Source of the DNA: Tautonia marina
Lineage (GTDB): Bacteria > Planctomycetota > Planctomycetia > Isosphaerales > Isosphaeraceae
Assembly: GCF_009177065.1 (NCBI RefSeq)
Contig: NZ_WEZF01000011.1
Coordinates: 62,001-126,000, forward strand
Direction of reading: 5' to 3'
Length of the DNA stretch: 64,000 nt
This document shows, in pieces, positions 53,191 through 61,369 of the stretch. The notes below the pieces were generated by a model. That model worked only from the letters and a program-made list of their open reading frames with translations. It was not told where the DNA came from and made no database searches. Position 1 is the stretch's first letter. Each line of letters opens with the position of its first letter. The position numbers and the translations under genes were made by a program.

Positions 53191-54702
53191 ATGACCGACA
53201 AGAAAACGACGGTAAACCGCCGCGGCTTCCTTCAGACCTCCGGCCTGGCCGCCGGCGCCGCCACGGCCGTGGGAGCCTTCCCGCACCCGGCGATCGGTGA
53301 AGTCAAGGGGGCCAACGAGCGCCTGAACGTCGCCATCATCGGCCCCGGCGGTCGGGCCCAGGGCCACATCCGCCACCTCCAGGAGCTCGGCGACGAGGCG
53401 AACGTCAAGATCGCCGCCGTCTGCGACGTCTGGGACGGCAACAAGGACGTCGGCCGCGGCCTCTACCCCTCGGCCGAGAAGTGCGGCCTGAACGTCGACG
53501 ACAAGAAGAACGTCACCAAGAACTACCGCACGCTGCTCGACCGCGACGACATCGACGTCGTCCTCGTCGCCACTCCCGACCACTGGCACGCCAAGCAGTG
53601 CATCGACTTCATGGAGGCCGGCAAGGACGTCTACTGCGAAAAGCCGATGACCCACACGATCGACGAAGCCCGTCGTGTGGCCGAGACCGTGAAGAAGACC
53701 GGCCAGGTCTTCACCGTCGGCGTCCAGTCCACCGCCCACCCGCAGTGGAAGATGGCCCACGACCGCATCACCGGCGGCCAGATCGGCAAGATCGTCCAGG
53801 CCCAGACCCAGTACTACCGCAACAGCGCCATGGGCCAGTGGCGGTACTACCCCCTGACCGAGGACATGAACCCGAACACGGTCGACTGGAAGATGTTCCT
53901 CGGCACCGAGTTCGGCCTCGCCAAGGACCAGCCGTTCAACCGCGCCCGCTACGCCCAGTGGCGCTGCTACTGGGACTTCGGCGGCGGCATGTACACCGAC
54001 CTGTTCGTCCACCAGCTCACTCACATGCTGATTGCGCTGGGCCTGAAGTTCCCCCGCCGGGTCGTCGGCGGCGGCGGCCTGTACCTCGAATATGACGGCC
54101 GAGACGTGCCCGATGTCGCCACCGTCGTGGCCGACTACGATGAAGGCGCCCAGGTCATCATCACCGCCACCATGGTCAACGACACCCCGATCGACGAGGT
54201 GATCCGCGGCCACACCGGCACCATCAAGTTCACCTACAACGGCTTCGAGATCACCCCGCAGGTCCTCCGCGGCGCCCCGGCCCCGCCGACCCGCGAGGCC
54301 GCCGGCGAAGGCGGTGTCGAGGTTGTTGACGCCGGCTTCGACGCCCGCGGCGACGCCGACACCCGCGCCCTCTGGCGCCACTTCTTCGAGTGCGTCCGCT
54401 CGCGCAACCAGGACACCCTCTGCCCCGCCGACCTCGGCTACGCTGCCATCGCCACCGTCAACCTCGGCGTCGACAGCTACCGCAACGGCAAGGCCTACTT
54501 CTTCGACAAGGAGTCCGGCCAGGTCTCCGAGGCCGACGAATCCTGGGCCAAGAAGTGGGAAAAGGTCTCCCACCAGCGCGGCAAGCCCAACCACGTCGCC
54601 GGCTGGGAAGCCGGGGACGAAGGCTCCCTCCTCTACCCCCCCGACTACCAGAAGCTCGAAGGCGACTGGGTCAACGGCCAGGACCCCGCCAAGCGCTCCT
54701 GA
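53191..54702 (+). CDS. Gfo/Idh/MocA family oxidoreductase with Tat signal
   Basis: 503 residues. Tat signal NRRGFLQTSGLAAGAAT at the N-terminus. LNVAIIGPGGRAQGHIRHL is the dinucleotide-binding loop; DVVLVATPDHWHAKQCIDFMEAGKDVYCEKPMTHT carries the HWHA and EKP motifs; QSTAHPQWK and FVHQLTHML carry further histidines. Secreted planctomycete members of this size have unknown sugar or polyol substrates. GGAG lies about 10 nt before the ATG. A palindromic element and a 76-bp repeat fragment follow the stop. Confidence 0.94.
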   Translation: MTDKKTTVNRRGFLQTSGLAAGAATAVGAFPHPAIGEVKGANERLNVAIIGPGGRAQGHIRHLQELGDEANVKIAAVCDVWDGNKDVGRGLYPSAEKCGLNVDDKKNVTKNYRTLLDRDDIDVVLVATPDHWHAKQCIDFMEAGKDVYCEKPMTHTIDEARRVAETVKKTGQVFTVGVQSTAHPQWKMAHDRITGGQIGKIVQAQTQYYRNSAMGQWRYYPLTEDMNPNTVDWKMFLGTEFGLAKDQPFNRARYAQWRCYWDFGGGMYTDLFVHQLTHMLIALGLKFPRRVVGGGGLYLEYDGRDVPDVATVVADYDEGAQVIITATMVNDTPIDEVIRGHTGTIKFTYNGFEITPQVLRGAPAPPTREAAGEGGVEVVDAGFDARGDADTRALWRHFFECVRSRNQDTLCPADLGYAAIATVNLGVDSYRNGKAYFFDKESGQVSEADESWAKKWEKVSHQRGKPNHVAGWEAGDEGSLLYPPDYQKLEGDWVNGQDPAKRS

Positions 54703-54732
54703 GCCCCTCGGGTTCCACGGGCACTCTCTGCC

Positions 54733-54772
54733 GGGAGGCTGGGGTCATCCTCTTGACCCCAGCCGTTCCGCC
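54733..54772. repeat. Palindromic dispersed element, copy 4 (short)
   Basis: GGGAGGCTGGGGTCATCC is followed by TCTTGACCCCAGCC, a shortened form in which GGCTGGGGTCA and TGACCCCAGCC are inverted. It could end transcription of the Gfo/Idh/MocA gene. Confidence 0.6.
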
Positions 54773-54819
54773 TTAGCATTCCGGATTGCACTGAGGTCGA
54801 CACGACCCAGCCCCTCCCT

Positions 54820-54895
54820 GACGTCACCACGCCTAGCCCGATCGACTACCTGCGGGGGGACCACTTGCTCTACTTCAGGGTCTCGCCCAGCCTGG
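54820..54895 (+). repeat. 76-bp degenerate coding repeat, copy 1
   Basis: Reads DVTTPSPIDYLRGDHLLYFR then VSPSLEA and stops at a TAA near 54910. About 80 percent identical at DNA level to 55569-55644. It looks like a C-terminal gene remnant; parent unrecognised. Confidence 0.55.
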
Positions 54896-54992
54896 AAGCG
54901 ACTGTCATAACCTTGCACTAACGCTACTTGCCGAAGCCGCCACAATCCTAGTTATCTCAAAGATTTGCTGACAATCCACTGGAGGACAAACC

Positions 54993-55481
54993 ATGCCAAA
55001 TCTCATATGCCCGATTTGTGGTCGTCCCTCAAATAGATACGGGAATTCAACTTGCTGGCATCCTCCCGGTTCGGATCAACCGTCTTCGTTTTGCAAAGAA
55101 AAAAATCACCAATCTCGAAAAACTGACAAACAAACAAGCACAAATTACGCAGATATCGCCTACATGATAATGTTTCTAATTTGCACGCCTGCCGTTGTTT
55201 TCGCAGTTATTCATATTACTGATAACCATTTAACGAAACCGATGAATTTCTCTGGCGATTTTTACACGACAGAGAGGACAGTGAATGATAATCAAGAAAC
55301 AAAAGATCAAAACATTAATTCCAAAGAAATTATAGAATACATTGCTGTTGGCGAAAGAGACTTAAATGGCGACCAAGTTTATTATACGAGACATAAGAGC
55401 AAGGAAGGATACACAGAGATGATCGTCATCATGAACAGAAATGGGACTGTAAAAAAAATGGAAGTCATAGATCAATATTAA
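54993..55481 (+). CDS. AT-rich gene: zinc-ribbon-like single-span membrane protein
   Basis: 162 residues. GGAGG lies seven bases before the ATG. The N-terminus has ICPICGRPSNRYGNSTC with two CxxC-like cysteines and further Cys, then a basic segment, one hydrophobic helix (AYMIMFLICTPAVVFAVIHI) and an exported-looking tail with NGDQVYYTRHKSKEGYTEMIVIMNRNGTVKKMEVI. Codon use is strongly AT-rich compared with neighbours, suggesting transfer. It is bracketed by two 76-bp degenerate repeats. Function unknown. Confidence 0.7.
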   Translation: MPNLICPICGRPSNRYGNSTCWHPPGSDQPSSFCKEKNHQSRKTDKQTSTNYADIAYMIMFLICTPAVVFAVIHITDNHLTKPMNFSGDFYTTERTVNDNQETKDQNINSKEIIEYIAVGERDLNGDQVYYTRHKSKEGYTEMIVIMNRNGTVKKMEVIDQY

Positions 55482-55568
55482 AACTTCAATCCACCTTGGG
55501 TGACGCTTGCACACCTTCGTCATTGTCCCGTCCGCTCATCCCCAACCATCCCCTTCGATTCACCGGCT

Positions 55569-55644
55569 GATGTCACCACACCTGGCCCGATCGACTACTT
55601 GTGCGAGGACCGCTTGCTCCATCTCAGGACCACACCCAGCCTGG
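55569..55644 (+). repeat. 76-bp degenerate coding repeat, copy 2
   Basis: Reads DVTTPGPIDYLCEDRLLHLR then TTPSLA, matching copy 1 at 54820-54895 with about 15 differences in 76. The frame continues to a TGA at 55719-55721, just before the next gene. Confidence 0.55.
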
Positions 55645-55722
55645 CAACTTCTGCCATTGCTTTTACTGGTGAAGTCGCCTATGCCACCCATCGTTCCAGG
55701 TTCACAATAGAGGACTTTTGAA

Positions 55723-56418
55723 TTGTCGCAAAGAACACCTGAGTTTTTGCAAAAGTTACGTTCATGGATCAGCTGGTATGGATGGAGGATTAATCCCTTG
55801 ACTGACAACGATTACAAAGAAATTGCGAACCAATTGAGTTCAATCAAAGACAGCGATTGGTCACTGAGCCAAGAGAGAGAATTCATGGAAAACCTTGTAA
55901 GCCAACGATTTTACTTTTATTTCGTAATCTATTCTTTTGTGATTATTGGCGCATTTGCAGCAGATACAAAATGGAAGGCCTTATCTATTCTGATTTCTGG
56001 ATTTATCTTCACGTACTTCGTGCTCGTTACTATTGCTAGAGCGGACTATAAGTTGGACCAGATTTTAAGGCTGCTTCATCGCACTCCCAATCATCCTGTA
56101 AGAGTGTCGGGACTTCTTGCTGAAGGGATCAAGCCGAGCGCGGACAATTCTGAGCAACTTTCAGGTCATGTCTGTTCGAACGAGAATCGGAGCACGGGCA
56201 ACTTTGACGTCCTTTCGCCTAAAGATTTTATCGGATGGCTCGTCCCCATGCTTGCATGGATCGTTCTTGGGCTTCTTTGCATGCTAGTCGTACAAGACGT
56301 GCTCAAATTCAAGGACGATTCGGATTGTCAAATTGATAGCACCTATTCCCCTGAGCAACCTTTAGGTGGACGACGGTTGGCCGGGGCAAGTTCAGTCCCA
56401 AATCTCGACCTTCATTGA
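55723..56418 (+). CDS. AT-rich gene: membrane protein of unknown function
   Basis: 231 residues from TTG 55723, with GAGGAC about 9 nt upstream. Two hydrophobic helices near 65-110 (FYFYFVIYSFVIIGAFA and WKALSILISGFIFTYFVLVTIA) and another near 175-195 (WLVPMLAWIVLGLLCMLVV) flank a soluble loop. No domain recognised. As with the gene at 54993-55481 it is AT-rich and preceded by a 76-bp repeat copy. The final residues are read from DNA resembling the hairpin element that follows (GGCCGGGGCAAG). Confidence 0.65.
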   Translation: MSQRTPEFLQKLRSWISWYGWRINPLTDNDYKEIANQLSSIKDSDWSLSQEREFMENLVSQRFYFYFVIYSFVIIGAFAADTKWKALSILISGFIFTYFVLVTIARADYKLDQILRLLHRTPNHPVRVSGLLAEGIKPSADNSEQLSGHVCSNENRSTGNFDVLSPKDFIGWLVPMLAWIVLGLLCMLVVQDVLKFKDDSDCQIDSTYSPEQPLGGRRLAGASSVPNLDLH

Positions 56419-56445
56419 GTGACGACGAGCAACGACAAACGCCGT

Positions 56446-56523
56446 GTGGCCGGGGCAAAGCGCAGCGTGCCCCGGTGTCGGACGCCCCTGATCCCGGGGC
56501 ACGCTGCGCTTTGCCCCGACCAC
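56446..56523. repeat. Near-perfect 30-bp-arm hairpin element
   Basis: Arms at 56446-56475 and 56494-56523 match at 29 of 30 positions when inverted, around an 18-nt loop. Each arm carries GGGGCAAAGCGCAGCGTGCC or its complement. It is far longer than a terminator stem and resembles a REP/MITE-type unit. Confidence 0.75.
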
Positions 56524-56629
56524 CCAAGCCGAGAAATCAGCCTTTGATGAGGCGGAGGCTTTGTCGGAATCCTTAATCTGCAATATTGGGGACATTCTAC
56601 TTTTTCACGTCACCGTGAGCCCCTCGACC

Positions 56630-56929
56630 ATGTTCACCATCGAATTCGCCGAAGGAGTCACCAGCGACCTGAAGGCCCTGAAACCGTTCGATCGGAAACA
56701 AATCCTGGACCGCATCGACGAGCAATTAACGCATCAGCCCACGCAGGAAACCCGGAACAAGAAGATCCTCGTCGGCCTGGTCCCACCCTGGGAACACATG
56801 GAACCCATCCGGGAATTGAGGATCGGCGAATACCGGGTGTTCTACGACGTCGACGAGGCACAGGCCCGAGTCATCGTCCGAGCCATCCGACACAAACCGC
56901 CCCACGCCACGACGGAGGACATCGTATGA
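56630..56929 (+). CDS. RelE/ParE-type toxin
   Basis: 99 residues. FTIEFAEGVTSDLKALKPFDRKQILDRIDEQL gives the helical hairpin, and MEPIRELRIGEYRVFYDVDEAQARVIVRAIRHK gives the beta sheet with the conserved RELRIGEYRV of RelE/ParE toxins. It would be an mRNA interferase or a gyrase inhibitor; which cannot be told. The start is ATG 56630 (GTG 56615 is possible). It overlaps the antitoxin gene by 4 nt. Toxin-first order differs from classical relBE. Confidence 0.88.
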   Translation: MFTIEFAEGVTSDLKALKPFDRKQILDRIDEQLTHQPTQETRNKKILVGLVPPWEHMEPIRELRIGEYRVFYDVDEAQARVIVRAIRHKPPHATTEDIV

Positions 56930-57162
56930 AGACCATCCGCATCGAGCAGACCTCTCTCGACTCCTGCGTCCGAGACGCCCAGCACGAGCGGGTCATCCTC
57001 ACGAAAGACGGGATCCCCATCGCCCTGGTCGTCGGCCTTGAAGGGTTCGACGCGGAACAGTTGGAACAAAGCAGCAGCGCAGCCTTCTGGAAACTCATCT
57101 CCGAGCGGCGAGCGCAACCGACGATGAGTCGGGCCGAACTGGAGCGATCGTTTGAGGACTGA
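56926..57162 (+). CDS. Phd/YefM-like antitoxin
   Basis: 78 residues. MKTIRIEQTSLDSCVRDAQHERVILTKDGIPIALVVGLEGFDAE is the Phd/YefM-type DNA-binding and dimerisation core, and the C-terminal helical tail MSRAELERSFED would bind the toxin. ATGA overlap with the toxin gene supports coupled synthesis. It should repress its own operon. Confidence 0.85.
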   Translation: MKTIRIEQTSLDSCVRDAQHERVILTKDGIPIALVVGLEGFDAEQLEQSSSAAFWKLISERRAQPTMSRAELERSFED

Positions 57163-57262
57163 TCGAGGAATCATCGATCCGTCACCGTCGGCAGACACCC
57201 TCATCGTCGTGACGGCGTCTCCTCTCGATTGAGACCACCTCACTCATGGTCATTCCCCACCC

Positions 57263-57532
57263 ATGTCCCAGCGATCCCTCGAAGTGACCTCCCGGCGTGG
57301 CAAGCCCCTGGCAGCCTACCTGTATCTTCCCCGGCGACCGGGAGACACCAGCGCTCGCGTCGAGCCTCACGGCCCCGGATACCTCGTCGATCGGGCTGAG
57401 GATGGTCGGCCCATCGGCATCGAGATGCCCTCGCCGTCGCTCGTCACCGTCGACGGCCTCAATCAGGTCCTCGACGCCTTGCACCTCGAACCCGTCGCCC
57501 CCGAGAAGGTCGCCCCCGTCGGCGCGGCCTGA
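57263..57532 (+). CDS. DUF2283-like small protein
   Basis: 89 residues. AAYLYLPRRPGDTSARVEPHGPGYLVDRAEDGRPIGIEMPSPS follows the DUF2283 pattern (YLYL, then D.DG..IGIE...S). The tail is short and Ala/Pro-rich. No ribosome-binding sequence is clear. DUF2283 proteins often accompany toxin-antitoxin modules; here one lies 100 bp upstream. Function unknown. Confidence 0.65.
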   Translation: MSQRSLEVTSRRGKPLAAYLYLPRRPGDTSARVEPHGPGYLVDRAEDGRPIGIEMPSPSLVTVDGLNQVLDALHLEPVAPEKVAPVGAA

Positions 57533-57856
57533 GCGGGGTGTGGTGTTCGGGCAACGAAACCGCGGGGAAAGGCGATTCCGGGAAACATCCACTCACGGAG
57601 GGAGTGGGCCGCACGTAATCCTGGTGGCACCACCGCTCCTCGAAGGTTCGGGGAGCGGGGCCGCCGATGTGAGCAGAATCGACGGGCATCACAAGACGAT
57701 GCGGGCCGATGATCGAGTGTCCGCTCCCTCGACCAATCACGGGGTCACTCCCCCCCGGGGTCGAGTGCGATACCGACGCAGGCGGAGCGGTCGGCGCGAG
57801 GGTGGACGGTGACTTGATCCCGTCGACACGTCGGCCGCAATCGCCGGGAGGTTGCC

Positions 57857-58576
57857 ATGCGCTCCCTTCTCCTGGCCGTTGTGCTGGTTCCGGGGATTGC
57901 GATTTCCCCAGCTCAGGCGGGATTGATCACATCCTTCCGCACGACCAAAGATGGCATGAACGCCATCCGTTATCACGGTTCTACCTATACGTTCAATGAC
58001 CTGACGGATCGACGCAACCTCAATCCCACACGTTTCGACCATAATCATCACCGGCTCGGATACGCGCTGTCCCTCGGTCGGGACGGGCTCCAGGCCCGTC
58101 GGGATCTGAACCCGCGCCGGTTCGACACGTATCATCCCATCCTCGCGTACTTGCTCGACGGCAGCGGTTTCACCGGGCGAGGCGACCCTGTCGACACGCT
58201 GCCCCCCTCGCTCCCTGGCCCGTCGCTTGATCCCATCCCGATCACCCCCATCGACCCGGTCCCTCCCATCACCCCCCCCGATCTGATTCCCCCCCCTGGG
58301 CCGACTCCGCCGCTCGACACGATCATCCCCCCCATCGACCCCCTCACGCCGCTTGACCCGGCCGTGCCGATCGACCCGGTCGACCCAACCGACTCCGAGG
58401 AGTCCATCGACTCGGACCCCTGGCCCGAACCCGATCTGGTGGCGGTTCCCGAGCCGTCGAGCCTGATTCTGGCCCTGACCAGTCTCCTGATTCTGGGAGG
58501 ATCTGGCCTGATCTCCCGAGTCGTTCCACGCCTCCGCCGGAGAGCAGGAGGCGTCCCCCGAGTTCGATCTGCGTGA
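57857..58576 (+). CDS. PEP-CTERM protein with internal duplication and Pro/Asp-rich linker
   Basis: 239 residues, GGGAGG before the ATG. Signal peptide ending SPAQA, then two related blocks DRRNLNPTRFDHNHHRLGYAL and ARRDLNPRRFDTYHPILAYLL (about 50-100), then a long P, D, I, T linker. The sorting end is VPEPSSLILALTSLLILGG and later RLRRR. It would be exported and anchored by exosortase. Partner and ligand unknown. Confidence 0.8.
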   Translation: MRSLLLAVVLVPGIAISPAQAGLITSFRTTKDGMNAIRYHGSTYTFNDLTDRRNLNPTRFDHNHHRLGYALSLGRDGLQARRDLNPRRFDTYHPILAYLLDGSGFTGRGDPVDTLPPSLPGPSLDPIPITPIDPVPPITPPDLIPPPGPTPPLDTIIPPIDPLTPLDPAVPIDPVDPTDSEESIDSDPWPEPDLVAVPEPSSLILALTSLLILGGSGLISRVVPRLRRRAGGVPRVRSA

Positions 58577-59084
58577 CCCGGACAACGCTCCCCACTCCTT
58601 CGCCGACGCGACCAGACCGCGCGTGACGGTCTGGTTCGTCCCACCCAAGGGCAGGGGATGAACGTCACAAAACGCCCGAAACCTCATGAAATTCCAATGT
58701 TCCGGCGAGGTCGCCCAGGTCACCTGACATCGGGTTTTCCGGGCATCCAGTGATCCACCATCGCGGAATGGTCTGCGTTCATTCACGCATTCCAGGGCGA
58801 TTGCCCGTTCCATCCAATCCATTCCTTCATTCACGAATCGACATTCTCAAATTTTTTATCATTCGGGTGTCCCAAAGCGACGGCGGATTCCGTAGGATCG
58901 GGCGACCGGGGGGGAACGCGTGGTGCGATCCGGTCCGGCGGCAGTCTTGAATGAGGCCAGGTGACCGCATCGCGTTCGCGAAACACGGATCGGACGGCCC
59001 GTTCTCTCCCGAGCAGGGTGTTGTGAGGAGTCCAGGGACGACGAGGGCCCGCTCCGGCGGTGGGACCGCCGAAGGGTGATCATC
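58577..59084. other. Intergenic region with a terminator, otherwise empty
   Basis: About 500 bp. Apart from the hairpin at 58611-58635 nothing was recognised. GCTCCGGCGGTGGGACCGCCG near the end forms a small stem. Confidence 0.5.
58611..58635 (+). terminator. Stem-loop after the PEP-CTERM gene
   Basis: ACCAGACCG (58611-58619) and CGGTCTGGT (58627-58635) are perfect 9-bp arms with a 7-nt loop, 34 bp past the stop codon. Confidence 0.5.
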
Positions 59085-59450
59085 ATGAGCAACGGCGTGA
59101 AGGGTCCGATCACCACACACCGTGTTCGCTGGGGAGAGCACGACGATCTCTTGAAATCCTGGCGGAAGCGGCCGCCCACCCATCCCGAGAACCCACGCTA
59201 CCAGGCCTGCGAGTTCCGGGTTGATGGCCGCTACTCGCTCTTCGAAACCATCGTCAACATCTTCCGCGACCGCGGTTGGCTCGACCCCCCGCCCCCCGAA
59301 TACAAGTGGGCGGTCGTCACCGTCGCCTACCGCGCCGAGGAAGACTCGATGGACCGGTTCGCCCTGGAGGAGGAGGAGGAAGAGGAGGAGGACTCCCTCG
59401 ACCCGGCTCACTCCCCTCTGAGCGGGCGTGCCAGCCCCCTGCCGGGTTGA
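59085..59450 (+). CDS. Small hypothetical protein with polyglutamate run
   Basis: 121 residues from ATG 59085, preceded by GAAGGG. RVRWGEHDDLLKSWRKRPPTHPENPRYQACEFRVDGRYSLFETIVNIFRDRGWLDPPPPEYKWAVVTVAYRAEED looks like a folded unit, followed by EEEEEEEED. No family recognised. It could be a small DNA- or protein-binding product. Protein-like composition supports it. Confidence 0.5.
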   Translation: MSNGVKGPITTHRVRWGEHDDLLKSWRKRPPTHPENPRYQACEFRVDGRYSLFETIVNIFRDRGWLDPPPPEYKWAVVTVAYRAEEDSMDRFALEEEEEEEEDSLDPAHSPLSGRASPLPG

Positions 59451-59790
59451 TTGCCCAGCGTCGCGCAGCAACCATCACGCAATTTCCGGGAGCGTTTGTG
59501 ACTGGCGCGGGGGATTTTCTCGATGGTAAAGGATGAAGGCCCGTCGCCGCTCCCGATCGCTTCCCGTCCGTGCTTCGGAGGAGGAGGAGGCCGGAACGCG
59601 GGCCCGCAGCGCTCTTTGACAACCCGATCCGAATGAAACCGGTCACACGACACGACACAACACGATCCGGCCCCACGCCTCGCCTTGCTTCCCATGACAC
59701 CAACACTTCCGCGCGAAACGAACCCAATCGCTCTCGGCCTCCGAAACCTGCATCACGGGGATGACGGCCCTCTCGATCGCGTCTCGCTGA

Positions 59791-59907
59791 CGAAACGAAG
59801 GGGAGGCTTTCGCTCCAAGTCCTTGCAGTGAATCGCTCAACGTCGAATCCCTCTCCCAACGGAGGGCGCACCAAGAGCGCACCGCAAGGCGCACCAGGAG
59901 GCGCACC
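59791..59907 (+). repeat. CGAAACGAA / GCGCACC module, copy C
   Basis: CGAAACGAAG at 59791; GCGCACC at 59866, 59877, 59889 and 59901. The first heptamer is 75 nt downstream, as in copies A and B. Spacing is 11, 12 and 12 bp. Confidence 0.65.
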
Positions 59908-60004
59908 GGATCGCCCCTGACCGCCCGGCTCGTTCGACTCCCCACCTCTGCCGGCCCCCATCATCTCCCGACGAAACGAACCCAATCGGGGCAGATCGTT
60001 CCGA

Positions 60005-60087
60005 CGAAACGAACTGCCCCGATCATCGGAAGTCATGACTTCATCTCAGGTTACACCCCACCCTCCCAGCGCACCGACCGGCGCACC
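60005..60087 (+). repeat. CGAAACGAA / GCGCACC module, copy D
   Basis: CGAAACGAACT at 60005; GCGCACC at 60069 and 60081, 12 bp apart, the second 76 nt downstream. Confidence 0.55.
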
Positions 60088-60117
60088 GGGAGACACGGCC
60101 AGCGCCTCCCGCACGCC

Positions 60118-61302
60118 TTACGAGGCATCGTCCTCCTGCGCTTCGATCGCCTGGGTGAGCCGGTACAGGTGGACCTGATACCCCTCGAAGCGGTCGTTCC
60201 AGGTCCCCTCGGGAGCGTCAATCGAGCGATCCTCGCCGAGGACCTCGACCCGGACATCGCCGGCGTCGGGCAGGGTGAAGGTGCCGGTCGTGCCACCATC
60301 TCGCATCGAGACGGCGAAGAGGTAGGTCGCCCCGTCGTGCTGCTTGACGGAAACGGCAATCGGCACGGCGTCGTTGGAGGAGGAGACGCGGGCCAGCTCG
60401 GGCCGATCGGGGGAGTGGAGCACGGGGGCAAGGTCCTGAATCTGCCGGTTCAGGGCGGCGACCTCCCGGCTCATGGCGTCGTCGGCGAGGAGCCCGGCCT
60501 CAATGAAGTTCGGCTCGAACTGGTGGCAGAAGTAGATGATCCCCCGGGCGCCCTGGATCAGGGCCATCCAGACCTCAACCCGAGTGTCGCGCGGCGAGGG
60601 GGTGTAGTCCGCGTTGTTGATTCGAGTCGTCTCGATGCAGCACCAGACCGGCTTGCGGTCCTCGGTCCACTGGCGGAGCCGCTCGACCCCCAGAGGCACG
60701 TACCAGAGGTTCCCCGCGATGTCCGGGTGCTCGTGGCAGGCCGGATAGATGTCGAACGAGGCGATGTCGCAGCCTTCGACATAGTCGGGGTAATCCTCGG
60801 GGTGGTTCGTGCGGACCCCTCGACCCCGCCAACCGTCCCAGGCAACCCCCTGGCCGAGGTTCAGCAGCACGGGACGGTCGGGGTCGGCCTGCTTGATGGC
60901 CCGGTACTGATCCACAATCGTTTGCGGAGCGATCGGAGGACCGTAGCCACCCCCTTCAGGCAAGCGCTGGGCGTTGTCGGGCTCGTCGCCATGCATCCAG
61001 CCGATAATCGTCGCGCGATCCTTGAACTGAAGCGACCGCTCATTCTGCCCGCAGATCAGGCGCATCCTGGCGGCATCGAGGGCGTCAAGCTGCTCCTCGG
61101 TCGGTCCTCGCCAGAGCCCGACATACGTGTTGATCCCGATGCTTCGATACCGCTCCGCATTGCCGGGAGCCTGCAGCCAGACGGCAATCGGGAAGGTCTC
61201 GGGATCGTCGAGCGGGTTCGAGGCCGGCGCTTCTTTGGCCGACACACCCACCGTCAGAGCGAGCACCAGCGAGGCAACCCGGATATCTCGAAATCCAAGC
61301 AT
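60118..61302 (-). CDS. Exported TIM-barrel-like protein, possible glycoside hydrolase relative
   Basis: 394 residues with an N-terminal signal-like helix (VASLVLALTVGVSA). RYRSIGINTYVGLW, ATIIGWMHGDEPDN, CDIASFDIYPACHEHPDIAGN, KPVWCCIETTRI and GARGIIYFCHQF follow strand by strand in a beta/alpha barrel, with acidic residues (GDEPDN, ETTR) where glycoside hydrolase acids sit. A beta-sandwich-like end (ATYLFAVSMRDGGTTGTFTLP) follows. Substrate unknown. It lies 67 bp downstream of the YfhO gene on the same strand. Confidence 0.72.
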   Translation of the reverse strand: MLGFRDIRVASLVLALTVGVSAKEAPASNPLDDPETFPIAVWLQAPGNAERYRSIGINTYVGLWRGPTEEQLDALDAARMRLICGQNERSLQFKDRATIIGWMHGDEPDNAQRLPEGGGYGPPIAPQTIVDQYRAIKQADPDRPVLLNLGQGVAWDGWRGRGVRTNHPEDYPDYVEGCDIASFDIYPACHEHPDIAGNLWYVPLGVERLRQWTEDRKPVWCCIETTRINNADYTPSPRDTRVEVWMALIQGARGIIYFCHQFEPNFIEAGLLADDAMSREVAALNRQIQDLAPVLHSPDRPELARVSSSNDAVPIAVSVKQHDGATYLFAVSMRDGGTTGTFTLPDAGDVRVEVLGEDRSIDAPEGTWNDRFEGYQVHLYRLTQAIEAQEDDAS

Positions 61303-61369
61303 GACGATTCAACCCCACCCTGAAGGATCAATCACGAGTTCGAGGAAAACGAGCATGCCGCTTGAGCCG

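Larger units (their letters stand above)
59451..60117. other. Repeat-rich intergenic region
   Basis: About 670 bp. Contains CGAAACGAACCCAATCG at 59714 and 59972 and two CGAAACGAA/GCGCACC modules. Arg/Gly-rich frames crossing it are unlikely to be genes. Confidence 0.6.

Noticed and set aside
59600-59640. CTCTTTGACA as a promoter in the 59.6 kb intergenic region
   Set aside because: No acceptable -10 follows and no plus-strand gene lies downstream.
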